The notes below the pieces were generated by a model. That model was not told where the DNA came from. It was given only the letters and a program-made list of their open reading frames with translations, and did no database searches. A program made the position numbers and the translations under genes. A stretch of DNA of 64,000 bases from Pseudomonadota bacterium. GTDB taxonomy: Bacteria > Pseudomonadota > Gammaproteobacteria > QQUJ01. The DNA is taken from contig QQUJ01000022.1 of the NCBI GenBank assembly GCA_008501635.1, positions 1 through 64,000 on the forward strand. The letters are read 5' to 3'. Of this stretch, positions 1 through 8,877 are shown piece after piece (position 1 is the first letter of the stretch; every line of letters begins with the position of its first letter).

Positions 1-338
1 TCCAGCAGATGACGAAAATTGAGAATCGTCGTCTCGTCGGGAACCGGCTCACGCCCAAGGTCAATGCCGGCGAAAAGACACATGGAGCGAGATTCATACA
101 ACGCTTCCTCGGCGCCTGGATCCGACAAGTTGAACCAGTGTTGGAGGAAGTAGATGCGCAACATCCGTTCCAGTTCAATGGGGGGGCGCCCGTTTCCCGC
201 TTTGGGGTAGTGGGGTTCGATGAGCTCACAAAGCTGATCCCATGGAACCACAGCATCCATCTCCGAGAGAAACTTCTCTCGCCGGGTTGGTTTTCGAAAT
301 TGCTCAAATTCCCCCGCGGCAAATGTTTGCTGTTTCAT
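1..338 (-). CDS. IS5-family transposase, N-terminal part
   Basis: This is the start of a DDE transposase read leftwards off the window; 112 codons are visible. It opens MKQQTFAAGEFEQF and contains PHYPKAGNGRPPIELERMLR and QHWFNLSDPGAEEALYES, which are typical of the IS5 subgroup in the IS5 family. The segment PDETTILNFRHLLE carries the first catalytic aspartate. The start ATG is at 336-338. The remaining two catalytic residues are outside the window, so activity cannot be judged. The family assignment rests on recognised motifs, not on a search. Confidence 0.85.
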   Translation of the reverse strand, partial: MKQQTFAAGEFEQFRKPTRREKFLSEMDAVVPWDQLCELIEPHYPKAGNGRPPIELERMLRIYFLQHWFNLSDPGAEEALYESRSMCLFAGIDLGREPVPDETTILNFRHLL

Positions 339-403
339 CGTTTTCTACCGGTTCCAAATAATGCGTGTATTGTCGCAAACTTTGGGACTTAATCAGAGAT
401 GCC
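1..403 (-). mobile_element. IS5-family insertion sequence, right part (cut by window edge)
   Basis: The transposase reading frame is followed, on its 5' side, by a short end sequence that finishes near position 403 with the inward-facing string GGGCATCTCTGATTAAG. The next four bases (404-407) are CTAA, which fits the YTAR-type 4-bp target duplications of the IS5 group. The other end lies outside the window, so neither the inverted repeat nor the duplication can be confirmed. The element ends 16 bases beyond the hsdR stop codon and so does not break hsdR. Confidence 0.7.
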
Positions 404-419
404 CTAAAAACGACATTTG

Positions 420-3400
420 CTAAATGATCGCGTCCAACGTACTTCTTTCCCGTAATATTACCTCCAACAACAAGCGGGCAAACTCTTTGGAAATAGTCGG
501 ATTCTGCAGCAACTGACTGGCGAGATCATTATGGTTGTGCAGGCTGTCCATCACTGCATCCTGCACGGCATCGGGATAGTCGCCGATCATGATCTGCTCG
601 CGTGTGTTGTTATCCAGCTGTTGAACAACCTTGCCGTTCTCCAGCACCTTGTCCTTGATCGTGTTCATGTAGTTCAACCGATCCTTGTCGGTCAGTGCTT
701 CGCCCGCGAAAAGCTCGTTGAGGCGTTCGATGATGCGCGACAGCGCCTCCTTCTGTGGATCGTGGGCCGTCCCCGATCCCAGGCCGTCTGCACCTTTTAG
801 TCGATAATCTTCTTCGCCATCCTTCAAGTTCAGCTCATGTTCGGCGATCTTCTTCAATCGGTAGTGAGTGAGCTGCAGACTTGATATATCGATCTCTTCG
901 TCCAGGCGCTCTTCACGCAGCAGGGGACGAAGGTGTCTGGCGTAGACTGACAGTTTCTCAAGATCGGGATCGTGGTAATCAATGATCTGGGACATGAACT
1001 CATAGAAGCGTACGAAAGTGCCCAGGTTCTTCTTGAATAGATCCAGCGCATCTTTATCTTCACCTAGTTGCTTAAGCTGCTTTCGTGCGTTAGCCAGTTG
1101 CACCTCGTCACCACGCTTTTCCGCCTCACGTTCTGCCCTGCGAACCTCCTTGAGATTAGCGACCATCGATTTGTATCGGTCTCGGTAGCGATCCACCGCG
1201 GGGCGGGTGTGGTAGCTGAGTTTGTCCTGGGTCTGCTTCGGGTCAAAGAACGCATCGGCGAATGCTCCTACCTCCTGCCAGGTGTAAATCCGCTCTGCAT
1301 CGAGCTTGTCCTGAAGCTCGTAAACCAAGTTGGGGTCGGAGACGTTGGCCAATTCCGCAGTGCGATAGTACGGGCGGAAAGCATCCAAAATGTCATCCGG
1401 CAGGTTCACGAAATCGAGGACGAAGGGCTCGTCCTTGCCGGGATAGATGCGATTAAGCCGAGAGAGCGTCTGCACGCAGTCCACACCGTTCAGTTTCTTG
1501 TCCACGTACATGGCACAGAGCTTGGGCTGGTCGAAGCCGGTCTGGAACTTATTGGCAACGATCATCACCTGATACTCGTTGGTATCAAAGGCATCACGCA
1601 GGTCGCGGCCCTTGAGGCCGGGATTCATGTTGCGTTCGTTGAAGGCTTCCGGACCACTCTCCTTGTCCTCCACGTCGCCGGAGAACGCCACCAGGGCGTG
1701 CACATCATCGTAGCCTTTCCCGGCCACGTACTTGTCCAGGGCCAGCTTGTAACGCACGGCGGCCTTGCGGGAGTCGCTCACCACCATTGCCTTGGCCTGG
1801 TGATTCAGGAGGTGGCCGACATGCTTGCGGAAGTGCTCAATGATTACCGCTACCTTCTGCTCGATGTTGTAGGGATGCAGCTTCACCCAGCGGAAGATGC
1901 GGGTGGCGGCCTTGCCTTTGTCCACTTCATCGTCCGCGTCGCCCTGGGCCTGCTCCAGCTTGAAGGCCATGGAGTAAGTGGTAAACCGCTTCAGCACGTC
2001 GAGGATGAAACCTTCCTCGATGGCCTGTTGCATGGTGTAGACGTGGAAGGCGGCGGGCAGGTTGTCGTCCCCCGCTGGAAGCTCCGGATTAGACGGCCGG
2101 CCGAACAGTTCCAGGGTCTTGGCTTTTGGGGTGGCGGTGAAGGCCAGGTAGCTGATGTTGTCCGTATGGGCGCGGGCCGCCAGGGTGGCGTCCAGCACGT
2201 CCTCGCCGGTGATCTCGACCTCCTCGTCCAGATGCTCGGCCATCAGCACCTCGCGCACCTTGCGGGCGGTGGTGCCGCTCTGGGACGAGTGTGCCTCATC
2301 GGCGATCACGGCAAAACGGCGCTCCTTCAGGCTGGTCTGTTGCTGGATGGCCTCCAGCACGAAGGGGAAGGTCTGGATGGTGACGATGATGATGCGGGTG
2401 CTGTCCGCCAGGGCCTGGGCCAGTTGTGCGGATTTGCTGCCCTCGCCCTCCTCCCGCGAGATGCGACACACCACACCCTCGGCGTGCTCAAACTGGTAGA
2501 TGGTCTCCTGCAACTGGTCGTCGAGCACGGTGCGGTCGGTGATGACGATCACCGAATCGAACACCCGCTCGTCCTGCGCGTTGTGCAGCGAAGCCAGCCG
2601 GTGCGCCGTCCAGGCGATGGAGTTGGACTTGCCGGAACCGGCGCTGTGCTGGATCAGATATTTATGCCCCGACCCCTCGGCACGCGCCGTGGCCACCAGC
2701 TGGGTCACCACATCCCATTGATGAAAGCGCGGGAAGATCATTGTCTCCTTGATGTACTTCCTGCCCTCGTAGGTCTCCTTTTCTTCCTTCTGCAGATGAA
2801 TGAAGCGGCCGAGGATGTCCAGCCAGGCATCGCGGGTAAACACCTGTTTCCAGAGATAGTCGGTCGCATAGCCGTCCGGGTTGGGTGGGTTGCCGGCGCC
2901 ACCCTCGTAGCCCTTGTTGAAGGGCAGGAAGAAGGTCTTGTCGCCTTCCAGCCGCGTGGTCATCCATACCTCTTCCAGGCCCACGGCGAAGTGCACCAGG
3001 GCGCGCTGCTTGAAGGTCAGCAGAGGTTCGGCTTTGCGCGTCTTGGGATCTTTGGGTGGGCGATCCTTGCGGTACTGCCGCTTGGCGTTTTCCACCGACT
3101 GCTTGAATTCGGATTTCAGTTCCAGCGTCGCCACCGGCACGCCATTGACGAACAGCACCAGGTCCAGGCGCGGGTTGTAACCCTCGCGGGCATGCGGCGA
3201 GTAGGAGGCCTCCTGCACCACCCGCAGGCGGTTGGCCGCGTAGCGCGCCAGCGTCTCGGGGTTGAGGCCGTGATCGGGCTTGAACTGGCAAAGCCGGATC
3301 TTGGCGCCGCGATCCTTGAATCCGTTGCGCAGCACATGCAGGGCGCCGTGCTTGTCCATCTGCTCGGCGGCCCGTTTGAGGATCATCTGATCCGTCTTGT

Positions 3401-3584
3401 CGTGATAGAACTTGGTGAGCTTCGCCACCGCCTCGGGCTGGGTCGCGTGGATGTAGGCCAGCAGGTCTTCGGGATACAAGGCCAGTTCGCGGTCGTAGTG
3501 CTCGGCCTTGCCTTCCAGCCAGGTATCCGCGGTCAATGAATCAACGATGGCCTGCTGAAAGACGAGTTCCTTGGCCTTGTCCAC
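420..3584 (-). CDS. hsdR: Type I restriction enzyme, motor/nuclease subunit HsdR
   Basis: At 1054 residues this is a normal-length HsdR, the ATP-dependent translocase and nuclease of a type I restriction complex. The PD-(D/E)xK nuclease site is visible as RLDLVLF with D141 and LELK at 154-157. The helicase core follows: Walker A GSGKS at 316-320, DEAH at 429-432 and motif III TATPK at 483-487. The start codon is GTG at 3584, preceded by AGGAG at good spacing, and the hsdS stop lies only 8 bases upstream, so the two are co-transcribed. Restriction needs HsdM and HsdS as partners, both encoded upstream in the same operon. The reading frame looks intact. An insertion sequence sits just after the stop codon. 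Confidence 0.95.
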   Translation of the reverse strand: MDKAKELVFQQAIVDSLTADTWLEGKAEHYDRELALYPEDLLAYIHATQPEAVAKLTKFYHDKTDQMILKRAAEQMDKHGALHVLRNGFKDRGAKIRLCQFKPDHGLNPETLARYAANRLRVVQEASYSPHAREGYNPRLDLVLFVNGVPVATLELKSEFKQSVENAKRQYRKDRPPKDPKTRKAEPLLTFKQRALVHFAVGLEEVWMTTRLEGDKTFFLPFNKGYEGGAGNPPNPDGYATDYLWKQVFTRDAWLDILGRFIHLQKEEKETYEGRKYIKETMIFPRFHQWDVVTQLVATARAEGSGHKYLIQHSAGSGKSNSIAWTAHRLASLHNAQDERVFDSVIVITDRTVLDDQLQETIYQFEHAEGVVCRISREEGEGSKSAQLAQALADSTRIIIVTIQTFPFVLEAIQQQTSLKERRFAVIADEAHSSQSGTTARKVREVLMAEHLDEEVEITGEDVLDATLAARAHTDNISYLAFTATPKAKTLELFGRPSNPELPAGDDNLPAAFHVYTMQQAIEEGFILDVLKRFTTYSMAFKLEQAQGDADDEVDKGKAATRIFRWVKLHPYNIEQKVAVIIEHFRKHVGHLLNHQAKAMVVSDSRKAAVRYKLALDKYVAGKGYDDVHALVAFSGDVEDKESGPEAFNERNMNPGLKGRDLRDAFDTNEYQVMIVANKFQTGFDQPKLCAMYVDKKLNGVDCVQTLSRLNRIYPGKDEPFVLDFVNLPDDILDAFRPYYRTAELANVSDPNLVYELQDKLDAERIYTWQEVGAFADAFFDPKQTQDKLSYHTRPAVDRYRDRYKSMVANLKEVRRAEREAEKRGDEVQLANARKQLKQLGEDKDALDLFKKNLGTFVRFYEFMSQIIDYHDPDLEKLSVYARHLRPLLREERLDEEIDISSLQLTHYRLKKIAEHELNLKDGEEDYRLKGADGLGSGTAHDPQKEALSRIIERLNELFAGEALTDKDRLNYMNTIKDKVLENGKVVQQLDNNTREQIMIGDYPDAVQDAVMDSLHNHNDLASQLLQNPTISKEFARLLLEVILRERSTLDAII

Positions 3585-3592
3585 GCTTTCTC

Positions 3593-4966
3593 CTAGGCGC
3601 TGGCCGCTGCGGCGGTTTCTTCGGGTTCGGTGTTGGGCTTCTGCCAGCCGCGGACGTCGATCTTGCCGGTGACGGCGGAAGAAATTAGAGAAGCACGGTG
3701 TTCCCTAAGTAAGTCTATCTGCTGTTCACCTTTCTGAATTAATAGGCCAAATTTACCAAGCCGCTCCTCAATATGGTCACAAATCGCTGCTTGTTCCTTC
3801 AGAGGGGGAACAGGTAACGTTATTCTTGCCATATCCTCTGTGGGCAAAACACGTGTTCCATGTGCCGAGCTATCCATGAGTTCGAGAATGCGGCTCTTTA
3901 TGCCTTTGAGTAGGTACAGTATGTATTTTCCGTCAACATGCTTCCCAGCAACCATTGCTTTCATATCCTGATTAACTGTCACTTCTACTTCTGTCAGTCC
4001 AACAGGTACGGAATGCAGAAGGATCATGCCACGAACGACAATCAATACCGCGCCGACTGGAATTTTCTTAGTTGATGATTCAATCACAGCGGCTTCAGTA
4101 ATCTTGTCTTGGGCATTCGATATGAAATCGGACTTCATGTCCTTTGGTGACACCCATGGTATATCGCCACTCCAATATTCTTCTTTGTCTTTCGATGGTG
4201 TTCCACCGCCGAAGAATCTGACCAAATATCTTAGTTGCTTCACATTCCAATGCGCCGGCACCTCACCCAGCCACTCCACGCCGGAGTCCTTCATCGGCGC
4301 GTCGGGGTTGAGGCCCTTGGTGACGGCATGGGAGATCACCGCCTGCCGTTTTTCCTTGAGTAGCTCGATCAGCCGCTCTTGCTTTGCAATGAGCCGGTCG
4401 ATTTTGGCGGTTTCGTGGTCGAGGAAGGCGGCGATTGACTGCTGCTCATCTAACGGTGGTGCTGCAATCTTGATGGACACAAGGTCAGAAGCGTTAATGG
4501 CAGGATAACTCACACCAACCGACCTAGAGACTACCTCATCAATGAAATAGCGGGCTCGCAGTGCGTAACCGGCGAAGCGCCTATATAACAGCGCAGGATT
4601 CGCCCGAATTACTGCAAACCCTGTTGAGGCGATCAGGTTTTTCGGGGGTTCAGAGACCCAGGCGATCGCCTCCAGATAGGTGCGCACTGTTGATACCAGT
4701 ACATCTCCATCACGGACTATTCGCCTGGCCCGTGACGGGGCTACGCCAAAATTCATGGATGTAGTTTCACGGATGCCATCGGTCGCTGAAACGCTACTTA
4801 TGTCGACGTACTCAATCGTAAAGTCAGGGTCCGTACCTTCCGGCAAAACCTCGTCGTTATAGCTAGAGAGTGTTTTTAGCGGCTTTGCAGACCAGTGACA
4901 TGGTATCGCGCCGAGATTCAGCGCCCCCGAATCCTGATATTCCTGATAGGGCTGATACTTGCCCAT
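3593..4966 (-). CDS. hsdS: Type I restriction-modification specificity subunit HsdS
   Basis: This 457-residue protein has the two-repeat HsdS layout: two variable target-recognition domains, each opened by a similar motif (LGAIPCHWSAKPLK near the N terminus and LGEVPAHWNVKQLR in the middle), and each followed by a helical spacer (KQERLIELLKEKRQAVISHA and the C-terminal QQIDLLREHRASLISSAVTG). The first recognition domain has lower GC content than its surroundings, as expected for exchangeable domains. I place the start at ATG 4966 (MGKYQPYQEY), because AAGGAA lies 8 bases upstream; a longer reading frame to 5050 overlaps the preceding Fic gene and is unlikely. Which DNA sequence it recognises cannot be read from the protein by eye. 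Confidence 0.92.
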   Translation of the reverse strand: MGKYQPYQEYQDSGALNLGAIPCHWSAKPLKTLSSYNDEVLPEGTDPDFTIEYVDISSVSATDGIRETTSMNFGVAPSRARRIVRDGDVLVSTVRTYLEAIAWVSEPPKNLIASTGFAVIRANPALLYRRFAGYALRARYFIDEVVSRSVGVSYPAINASDLVSIKIAAPPLDEQQSIAAFLDHETAKIDRLIAKQERLIELLKEKRQAVISHAVTKGLNPDAPMKDSGVEWLGEVPAHWNVKQLRYLVRFFGGGTPSKDKEEYWSGDIPWVSPKDMKSDFISNAQDKITEAAVIESSTKKIPVGAVLIVVRGMILLHSVPVGLTEVEVTVNQDMKAMVAGKHVDGKYILYLLKGIKSRILELMDSSAHGTRVLPTEDMARITLPVPPLKEQAAICDHIEERLGKFGLLIQKGEQQIDLLREHRASLISSAVTGKIDVRGWQKPNTEPEETAAAASA

Positions 4967-4988
4967 CAGACAGTTTCCTTGGCCACAA

Positions 4989-6167
4989 TCATCGCACCGG
5001 CTCCGGTGCCTCGGTTTCCTGATCGGAGAACAACTGGATATAGGGCGCATAGCGGAAGCGCCGATTGCGCGTCTGGCCGGTGATCTCCTCCAGCAGGCCC
5101 ATATGCTCCAGGCGTTTGACGAGCTGATTGGCTGCCGCGAAGGTGGTACCGGTAACGCCCTCTACATCCTTGACGGAGACGATCGGCCGCTCGTACAGGG
5201 TCTCCAGCACGCGATGGCCGTTGCCGGCGGCATAGCCCAGCTTCTCGGTGATGGCGTTGCGATGCGCGTCGCGCATTTGCAGGATGCGGCGCGCCGTCTC
5301 TGTGGCCTGCTCGCTGACGGCAATGATGCCTTCGAGGAAGAAGAGCAGCCAATTCTCCCAGTCGCCGTGATCGCGAATCGCCTGCAGCCGGTCGTAATAG
5401 GTCTGCCGGTGGCGCTTGAAGTAATAGGACAAGTAGAGCACCGGCTTGTGCAGCACCTGACTGCTGCACAGCAGAAAGGCGATCAGCAATCGGCCGATAC
5501 GACCGTTACCGTCCAGGAAGGGATGGATGGTTTCGAATTGCGCATGTGCCAGACCGATCTTCAGCAACACCGGAAGATGGTCTTCGGCATGCAGAAAACG
5601 TTCGAGGTCCGACAGGGCCTCGGGAACCGCATCCGGCGGTGGCGGAACGAATGAGGCGTCGTTGAGGCCGCTGCCCGCGGGGCCGATCCAGTTCTGGCTG
5701 GTGCGCAGCTCGCCAGGCGTCAGCCTGCCGCCCCGTACGCCACGCAGCAGGTGTTCATGGATTTCGCGGATCAGCCGGACTGAGACAGGCAGCTCTTCCA
5801 GGCGGCGCAGGCCATAGCGCATCGCTTCGATGTAGTTGAGCACCTCGCGCACGTCGCTCGGCCGATCACGATTGAAGATCTGCGCCTCGGCGGCAAGCAC
5901 GTCCTGCAGCGAGCTTTGGGTGCCCTCGATCTGGCTGGACAGGACCGCCTCCTTGCGCACGTACATGAAGACGAACAGGTCTGGATTGGGCAGGGTCTGG
6001 ACGGAGCCGTCGAGGCGGCCGAGCGCGACATCCGCCCGGGACAGGGCCGCCTGAATCGGACCCTCGATCTGCACGGGCGGGGATGGGGGCAGGGGCGCCG
6101 GGATAAAGGCGCGGTATCCGGTGGGTTGCCGGATATAGCGGCCGGCGCGGTTTTCCTGCCCGCTCAT
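4989..6167 (-). CDS. Fic/DOC-family protein with class II inhibitory motif
   Basis: This 392-residue protein carries the full Fic active-site motif HPFLDGNGRIGR at 215-226. Fic enzymes usually transfer AMP (or another nucleotide part) to a hydroxyl group on a target protein. An inhibitory helix motif of the form [S/T]xxxE[G/N] is present upstream (SSQIEG, E81), which places it in class II: the enzyme restrains itself through its own N-terminal helix. The C-terminal third reads like a winged-helix DNA-binding domain (VKDVEGVTGTTFAAANQLVK). The gene lies inside a type I restriction operon, between hsdM and hsdS, with 22 bases to hsdS. The start ATG at 6167 has GGGAG upstream. Its target and its role in the operon are unknown; autoregulation or a guard role is inference. 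Confidence 0.9.
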   Translation of the reverse strand: MSGQENRAGRYIRQPTGYRAFIPAPLPPSPPVQIEGPIQAALSRADVALGRLDGSVQTLPNPDLFVFMYVRKEAVLSSQIEGTQSSLQDVLAAEAQIFNRDRPSDVREVLNYIEAMRYGLRRLEELPVSVRLIREIHEHLLRGVRGGRLTPGELRTSQNWIGPAGSGLNDASFVPPPPDAVPEALSDLERFLHAEDHLPVLLKIGLAHAQFETIHPFLDGNGRIGRLLIAFLLCSSQVLHKPVLYLSYYFKRHRQTYYDRLQAIRDHGDWENWLLFFLEGIIAVSEQATETARRILQMRDAHRNAITEKLGYAAGNGHRVLETLYERPIVSVKDVEGVTGTTFAAANQLVKRLEHMGLLEEITGQTRNRRFRYAPYIQLFSDQETEAPEPVR

Positions 6168-6208
6168 GCGATAGGCTCCCTTCCATACAAGGCAGACAAG
6201 CTACCCAT

Positions 6209-6240
6209 ATTATAGGAAGAGTTTAATATAGTGAACATTT
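6209..6240 (-). promoter_or_regulatory. Candidate internal promoter ahead of fic-hsdS-hsdR
   Basis: The 117-base gap between hsdM and the Fic gene is unusually AT-rich. On the minus strand it contains a perfect -10 box TATAAT (6209-6214). No good -35 box lies at the standard distance, only a weak GTTCAC 16 bases upstream. If real, it would let fic, hsdS and hsdR be expressed separately from the methylase. Confidence 0.35.
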
Positions 6241-6284
6241 CAACTCTTGTTATTGGCAGGCTTGTATAGCATGGGTGCCGGGCC

Positions 6285-8249
6285 CTAGGCATGGACTTCC
6301 TTGAGCAGATCCATGATTTCCCGGCTCACCTTGTCCAGGTCCGCATCGATCTCCTCCAGCGGACGCGGTGGCACGTATTTATAGAAATGCCGGTTGAAGG
6401 GGATCTCGTAGCCGACGATGCCCACCTGGCCGTCCTTGTCGTCCTTCTTGGCCTCGTCGATCCAGGCATTGGGGACGTGGGGCAGCACCTCGCGTTTGAA
6501 ATACGCGTGGATATCCTCGCCCAGCGGGACGTTCTCATTGTCGCGCAGGTCGGGGTTGGGTTCGGCCTTACCTCTGGCCTTGCAGATCTCGGCCTGGTCG
6601 TCGTGCTCGCCCAGGTGCTTCTGCAGCAGCTTGAGGGCGGGCGCCGGTAAGGCTTCCCCGTTCATGTGCACCTTGAGCCACTTTTTGAAGGTGGTGCGTG
6701 ACAGCACCTTGTCTTCCTCGAAGCGTGGCAGGGCGTCGAGGATGGCCTGCTGCAGGTTTCCATCCCGCCTGGCCCAGGCTTTGTCGGCCTGCAGGGCGGC
6801 GAGGCGCTCGGGGTCTTTGGGGTGGAAGGCGAGTTGCAGAGGGCGTTCGACGGTGATGCGGCGATAACCAAAGGCGGTGGTCGGGAAGAGCTTGCAGGTG
6901 CCGCTCTCTTCGAAGTTGCCGTACAGACGCACGATGGCGTCGATGTTGTCTTCGGTGAGGTATTTGCGCTTGGAACCGAGCGACTTGCGCATCTTGTCAC
7001 CCAGATCGGTGGCGTTGATGAGCTGGACCTTGCCCTTGCGCTCGTCGGCCTTGCGGTTGGAGAGTATCCACACATAGGTGGCAATGCCGGTGTTGTAGAA
7101 CATGTCCGTGGGCAGGGCGACGATGGCCTCCAGCAGGTCGTTCTCCAGAATGTAGCGCCGGATCTCGGATTCGCCGGAACCGGCACCGCCGGTGAAAAGG
7201 GGCGAGCCGTTGAGGATGATGCCGATGCGGGAGCCGCCTTCCTTCGGGTCGCGCATCTTGCTCATCAGGTGCATGAGGAACAGCAGCGAGCCGTCGGACA
7301 CCCGCGGCAGGCCAGGGCCGAAGCGGCCGGCAAAGCCCTTGAGCTTGTGCTCGTCGGTGACCGTCTTCTGCACCTTCTTCCAGTCCACACCGAAGGGCGG
7401 GTTGGAGAGCATGAAGTCGAAGCGTTGGCCGGCGAGTTGGTCATCATCGAGGGTGTTGCCCTTTTTGATGTTCTGGATCTCGTGGCCCTTGATGAGCATG
7501 TCGCCCTTGCAGATGGCGTAGGACTCGGGGTTGAGTTCCTGGCCGAACACGGTGACGCGGGCCTGCTCGGAGATGGAATGGATGTACTCCTCACCCTCGG
7601 ACAGGAAGCCGCCGGTGCCGGCGGTGGGATCGTAGACGGTGACGATCTTGCCGGGGCCGATGCTGCCCTGCTGATCGGTGAACAGCAGGGCGGTGGTCAG
7701 GTGGACAATGTCCCGCGGGGTGAAGTGCTCACCGGCGGTCTCGTTGGAGGATTCCGCGAAGCGCCGGATCAGCTCCTCGAACACCAGTCCCATGTGGTGG
7801 TTGTTCAGGGCCTTGGGGCTGAGGTCCATGCCGGCGAACTTCTGCATCACCATGTAGAGCAGGTTCGCCTCGTCCAGCTTTTCCAGGAAGTCGTGGAAAC
7901 CGAAATGCTCGAAGATCTCCCGCGCATCCGGGCTGAAGCTGCGGATGTAGGTATCCAGGTTGTCGAGGACCTGGGTCTCGCCCAGGTTGGCCAGATCCAT
8001 GGGGGAAGTATTGTAGTAGGGCAGCTGAGCGGCCTTCTTCAGGAAGGCATCGAGTGGCAGGTCCGAGTCCTTACGCTTCTCGTATTCCGCCAGCACCGCA
8101 GCCTTGGTAGGCGCCAGCACGCACTCCAGGCGACGCAGCAGCGTGAACGGCAGAATGATGCGGCCGTATTGGGACTGTTTGAAGTCGCCCCTAAGCAGGT
8201 CCGCGACGGACCAGATGAAAGCCGCAGTGCCAGAGAAACTCTCGACCAT
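6285..8249 (-). CDS. hsdM: Type I restriction-modification methyltransferase subunit HsdM
   Basis: This 654-residue protein is an N6-adenine DNA methyltransferase of the type I class. The SAM-binding motif I is DPTAGTGGF at 207-215 and the catalytic motif IV is NPPF at 283-286; GEHFTPR at 173-179 is another HsdM hallmark. The N terminus ([18 protein letters not shown]) matches the helical HsdM N domain. It is the first gene of the operon hsdM-fic-hsdS-hsdR and acts with HsdS to protect host DNA. The start ATG at 8249 follows a run of seven G residues on the coding strand. The frame is intact and nothing is missing. Confidence 0.95.
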   Translation of the reverse strand: MVESFSGTAAFIWSVADLLRGDFKQSQYGRIILPFTLLRRLECVLAPTKAAVLAEYEKRKDSDLPLDAFLKKAAQLPYYNTSPMDLANLGETQVLDNLDTYIRSFSPDAREIFEHFGFHDFLEKLDEANLLYMVMQKFAGMDLSPKALNNHHMGLVFEELIRRFAESSNETAGEHFTPRDIVHLTTALLFTDQQGSIGPGKIVTVYDPTAGTGGFLSEGEEYIHSISEQARVTVFGQELNPESYAICKGDMLIKGHEIQNIKKGNTLDDDQLAGQRFDFMLSNPPFGVDWKKVQKTVTDEHKLKGFAGRFGPGLPRVSDGSLLFLMHLMSKMRDPKEGGSRIGIILNGSPLFTGGAGSGESEIRRYILENDLLEAIVALPTDMFYNTGIATYVWILSNRKADERKGKVQLINATDLGDKMRKSLGSKRKYLTEDNIDAIVRLYGNFEESGTCKLFPTTAFGYRRITVERPLQLAFHPKDPERLAALQADKAWARRDGNLQQAILDALPRFEEDKVLSRTTFKKWLKVHMNGEALPAPALKLLQKHLGEHDDQAEICKARGKAEPNPDLRDNENVPLGEDIHAYFKREVLPHVPNAWIDEAKKDDKDGQVGIVGYEIPFNRHFYKYVPPRPLEEIDADLDKVSREIMDLLKEVHA

Positions 8250-8474
8250 TACCCCCCCGATTTAATCGATTTATTGTTTATGAGCACAAGCTTAAATGTT
8301 TGAAAGAAAATATCCCCTCGGCACCAATACTACACAGTTTTCCATGCTCAGCGCTCCATGACACTAGTGACAAATGACTCGTCATTTGCATTGAAAAGCA
8401 ACCGGATGCAACCAATTCATGGGGTTCGCATCAGTGCCATTCGTGCCATTCGGGTCAAAGCCCTTTTCGTTTGA

Positions 8475-8534
8475 GGGACAGACAAATTCGCCGGGAGCGA
8501 ATTTCGGACCGCCACTGGCGGACCCCGAAAGGGT
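8475..8534. repeat. 60-nt structured repeat, copy a
   Basis: This stretch folds into three successive hairpins: AAATTCGC/GCGAATTT, CCGCC/GGCGG and ACCC/GGGT. A second copy lies at 11840-11899 beside tRNA-Phe. The copies differ mainly in a loop and in the third stem, where both sides change while pairing is kept. It resembles REP-type elements of gammaproteobacteria. It lies in the 472-base non-coding stretch upstream of hsdM, in which I see no gene. Confidence 0.6.
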
Positions 8535-8634
8535 AATAAAGGGGACCGATTTATTTCTAGCAAATCGATCAAGACTGATCCTGTTGAACGCTGGTCCTCG
8601 TATACAGAGGAAGTAAAGCTTTGATTGCCTCTGG

Positions 8635-8708
8635 AAAAGGGGACGGAGGGAATAAAGTTTACCCAATTGAGTGAGTTGGTCACTTTTTATTCCCTCCGTC
8701 CCCTTTTT
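8635..8708. repeat. 74-nt long inverted repeat (REP-like hairpin)
   Basis: The left arm AAAAGGGGACGGAGGGAAT is mirrored by a right arm ATTCCCTCCGTCCCCTTTTT, so the pair makes a nearly perfect stem around a short centre that is itself partly self-complementary. The related string GGGGACCGATTTATTT lies nearby (8540-8555). Such GGGGACxGAxTTATT palindromes are common REP-type repeats. It sits 14 bases beyond the end of the truncated hsdM fragment at 8722-8850. Confidence 0.65.
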
Positions 8709-8721
8709 CCGTCCTTTTTCC

Positions 8722-8850
8722 TTATTGAAACACCAGGCCCATGACTGGCAGGAAATATTCATTACTCGCATAATTGGAGTTCGCGCGCAGGGTATCAGCC
8801 GCAGTCCACAGACGCTTTTCTATCGCCTCAATGTGTTCGAGCTGCGGCAT
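8722..8850 (-). pseudogene. Truncated N terminus of a second type I methylase (hsdM remnant)
   Basis: A 42-codon minus-strand frame reads [20 protein letters not shown], then [20 protein letters not shown], and stops two codons later. The pattern of IEKRLWxAADxLRANS followed by EYxxPVxGLxF is that of the extreme N terminus of HsdM proteins from type I restriction systems of a different subfamily from the complete hsdM in this window. The rest of the gene is gone; a long REP-like hairpin begins 14 bases past the stop. It starts 27 bases after the stop of the second Fic gene, so fic2 and this methylase were probably one operon. The fragment is too short for a track of normal genes. Confidence 0.75.
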
Positions 8851-8877
8851 AGTCCTTATGTTGTCCTTTCTCGTTAC

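Noticed and set aside
1068-3539. An 823-codon open frame on the plus strand opposite hsdR.
   Set aside because: It is the antisense shadow of hsdR, with a low-complexity composition typical of GC-rich shadow frames and no start signal; hsdR has all its motifs.
8382-8771. A 129-codon minus-strand frame in the gap between hsdM and fic2.
   Set aside because: It runs through the hairpin and the 60-nt repeat, and crosses the better-supported hsdM remnant in another frame.
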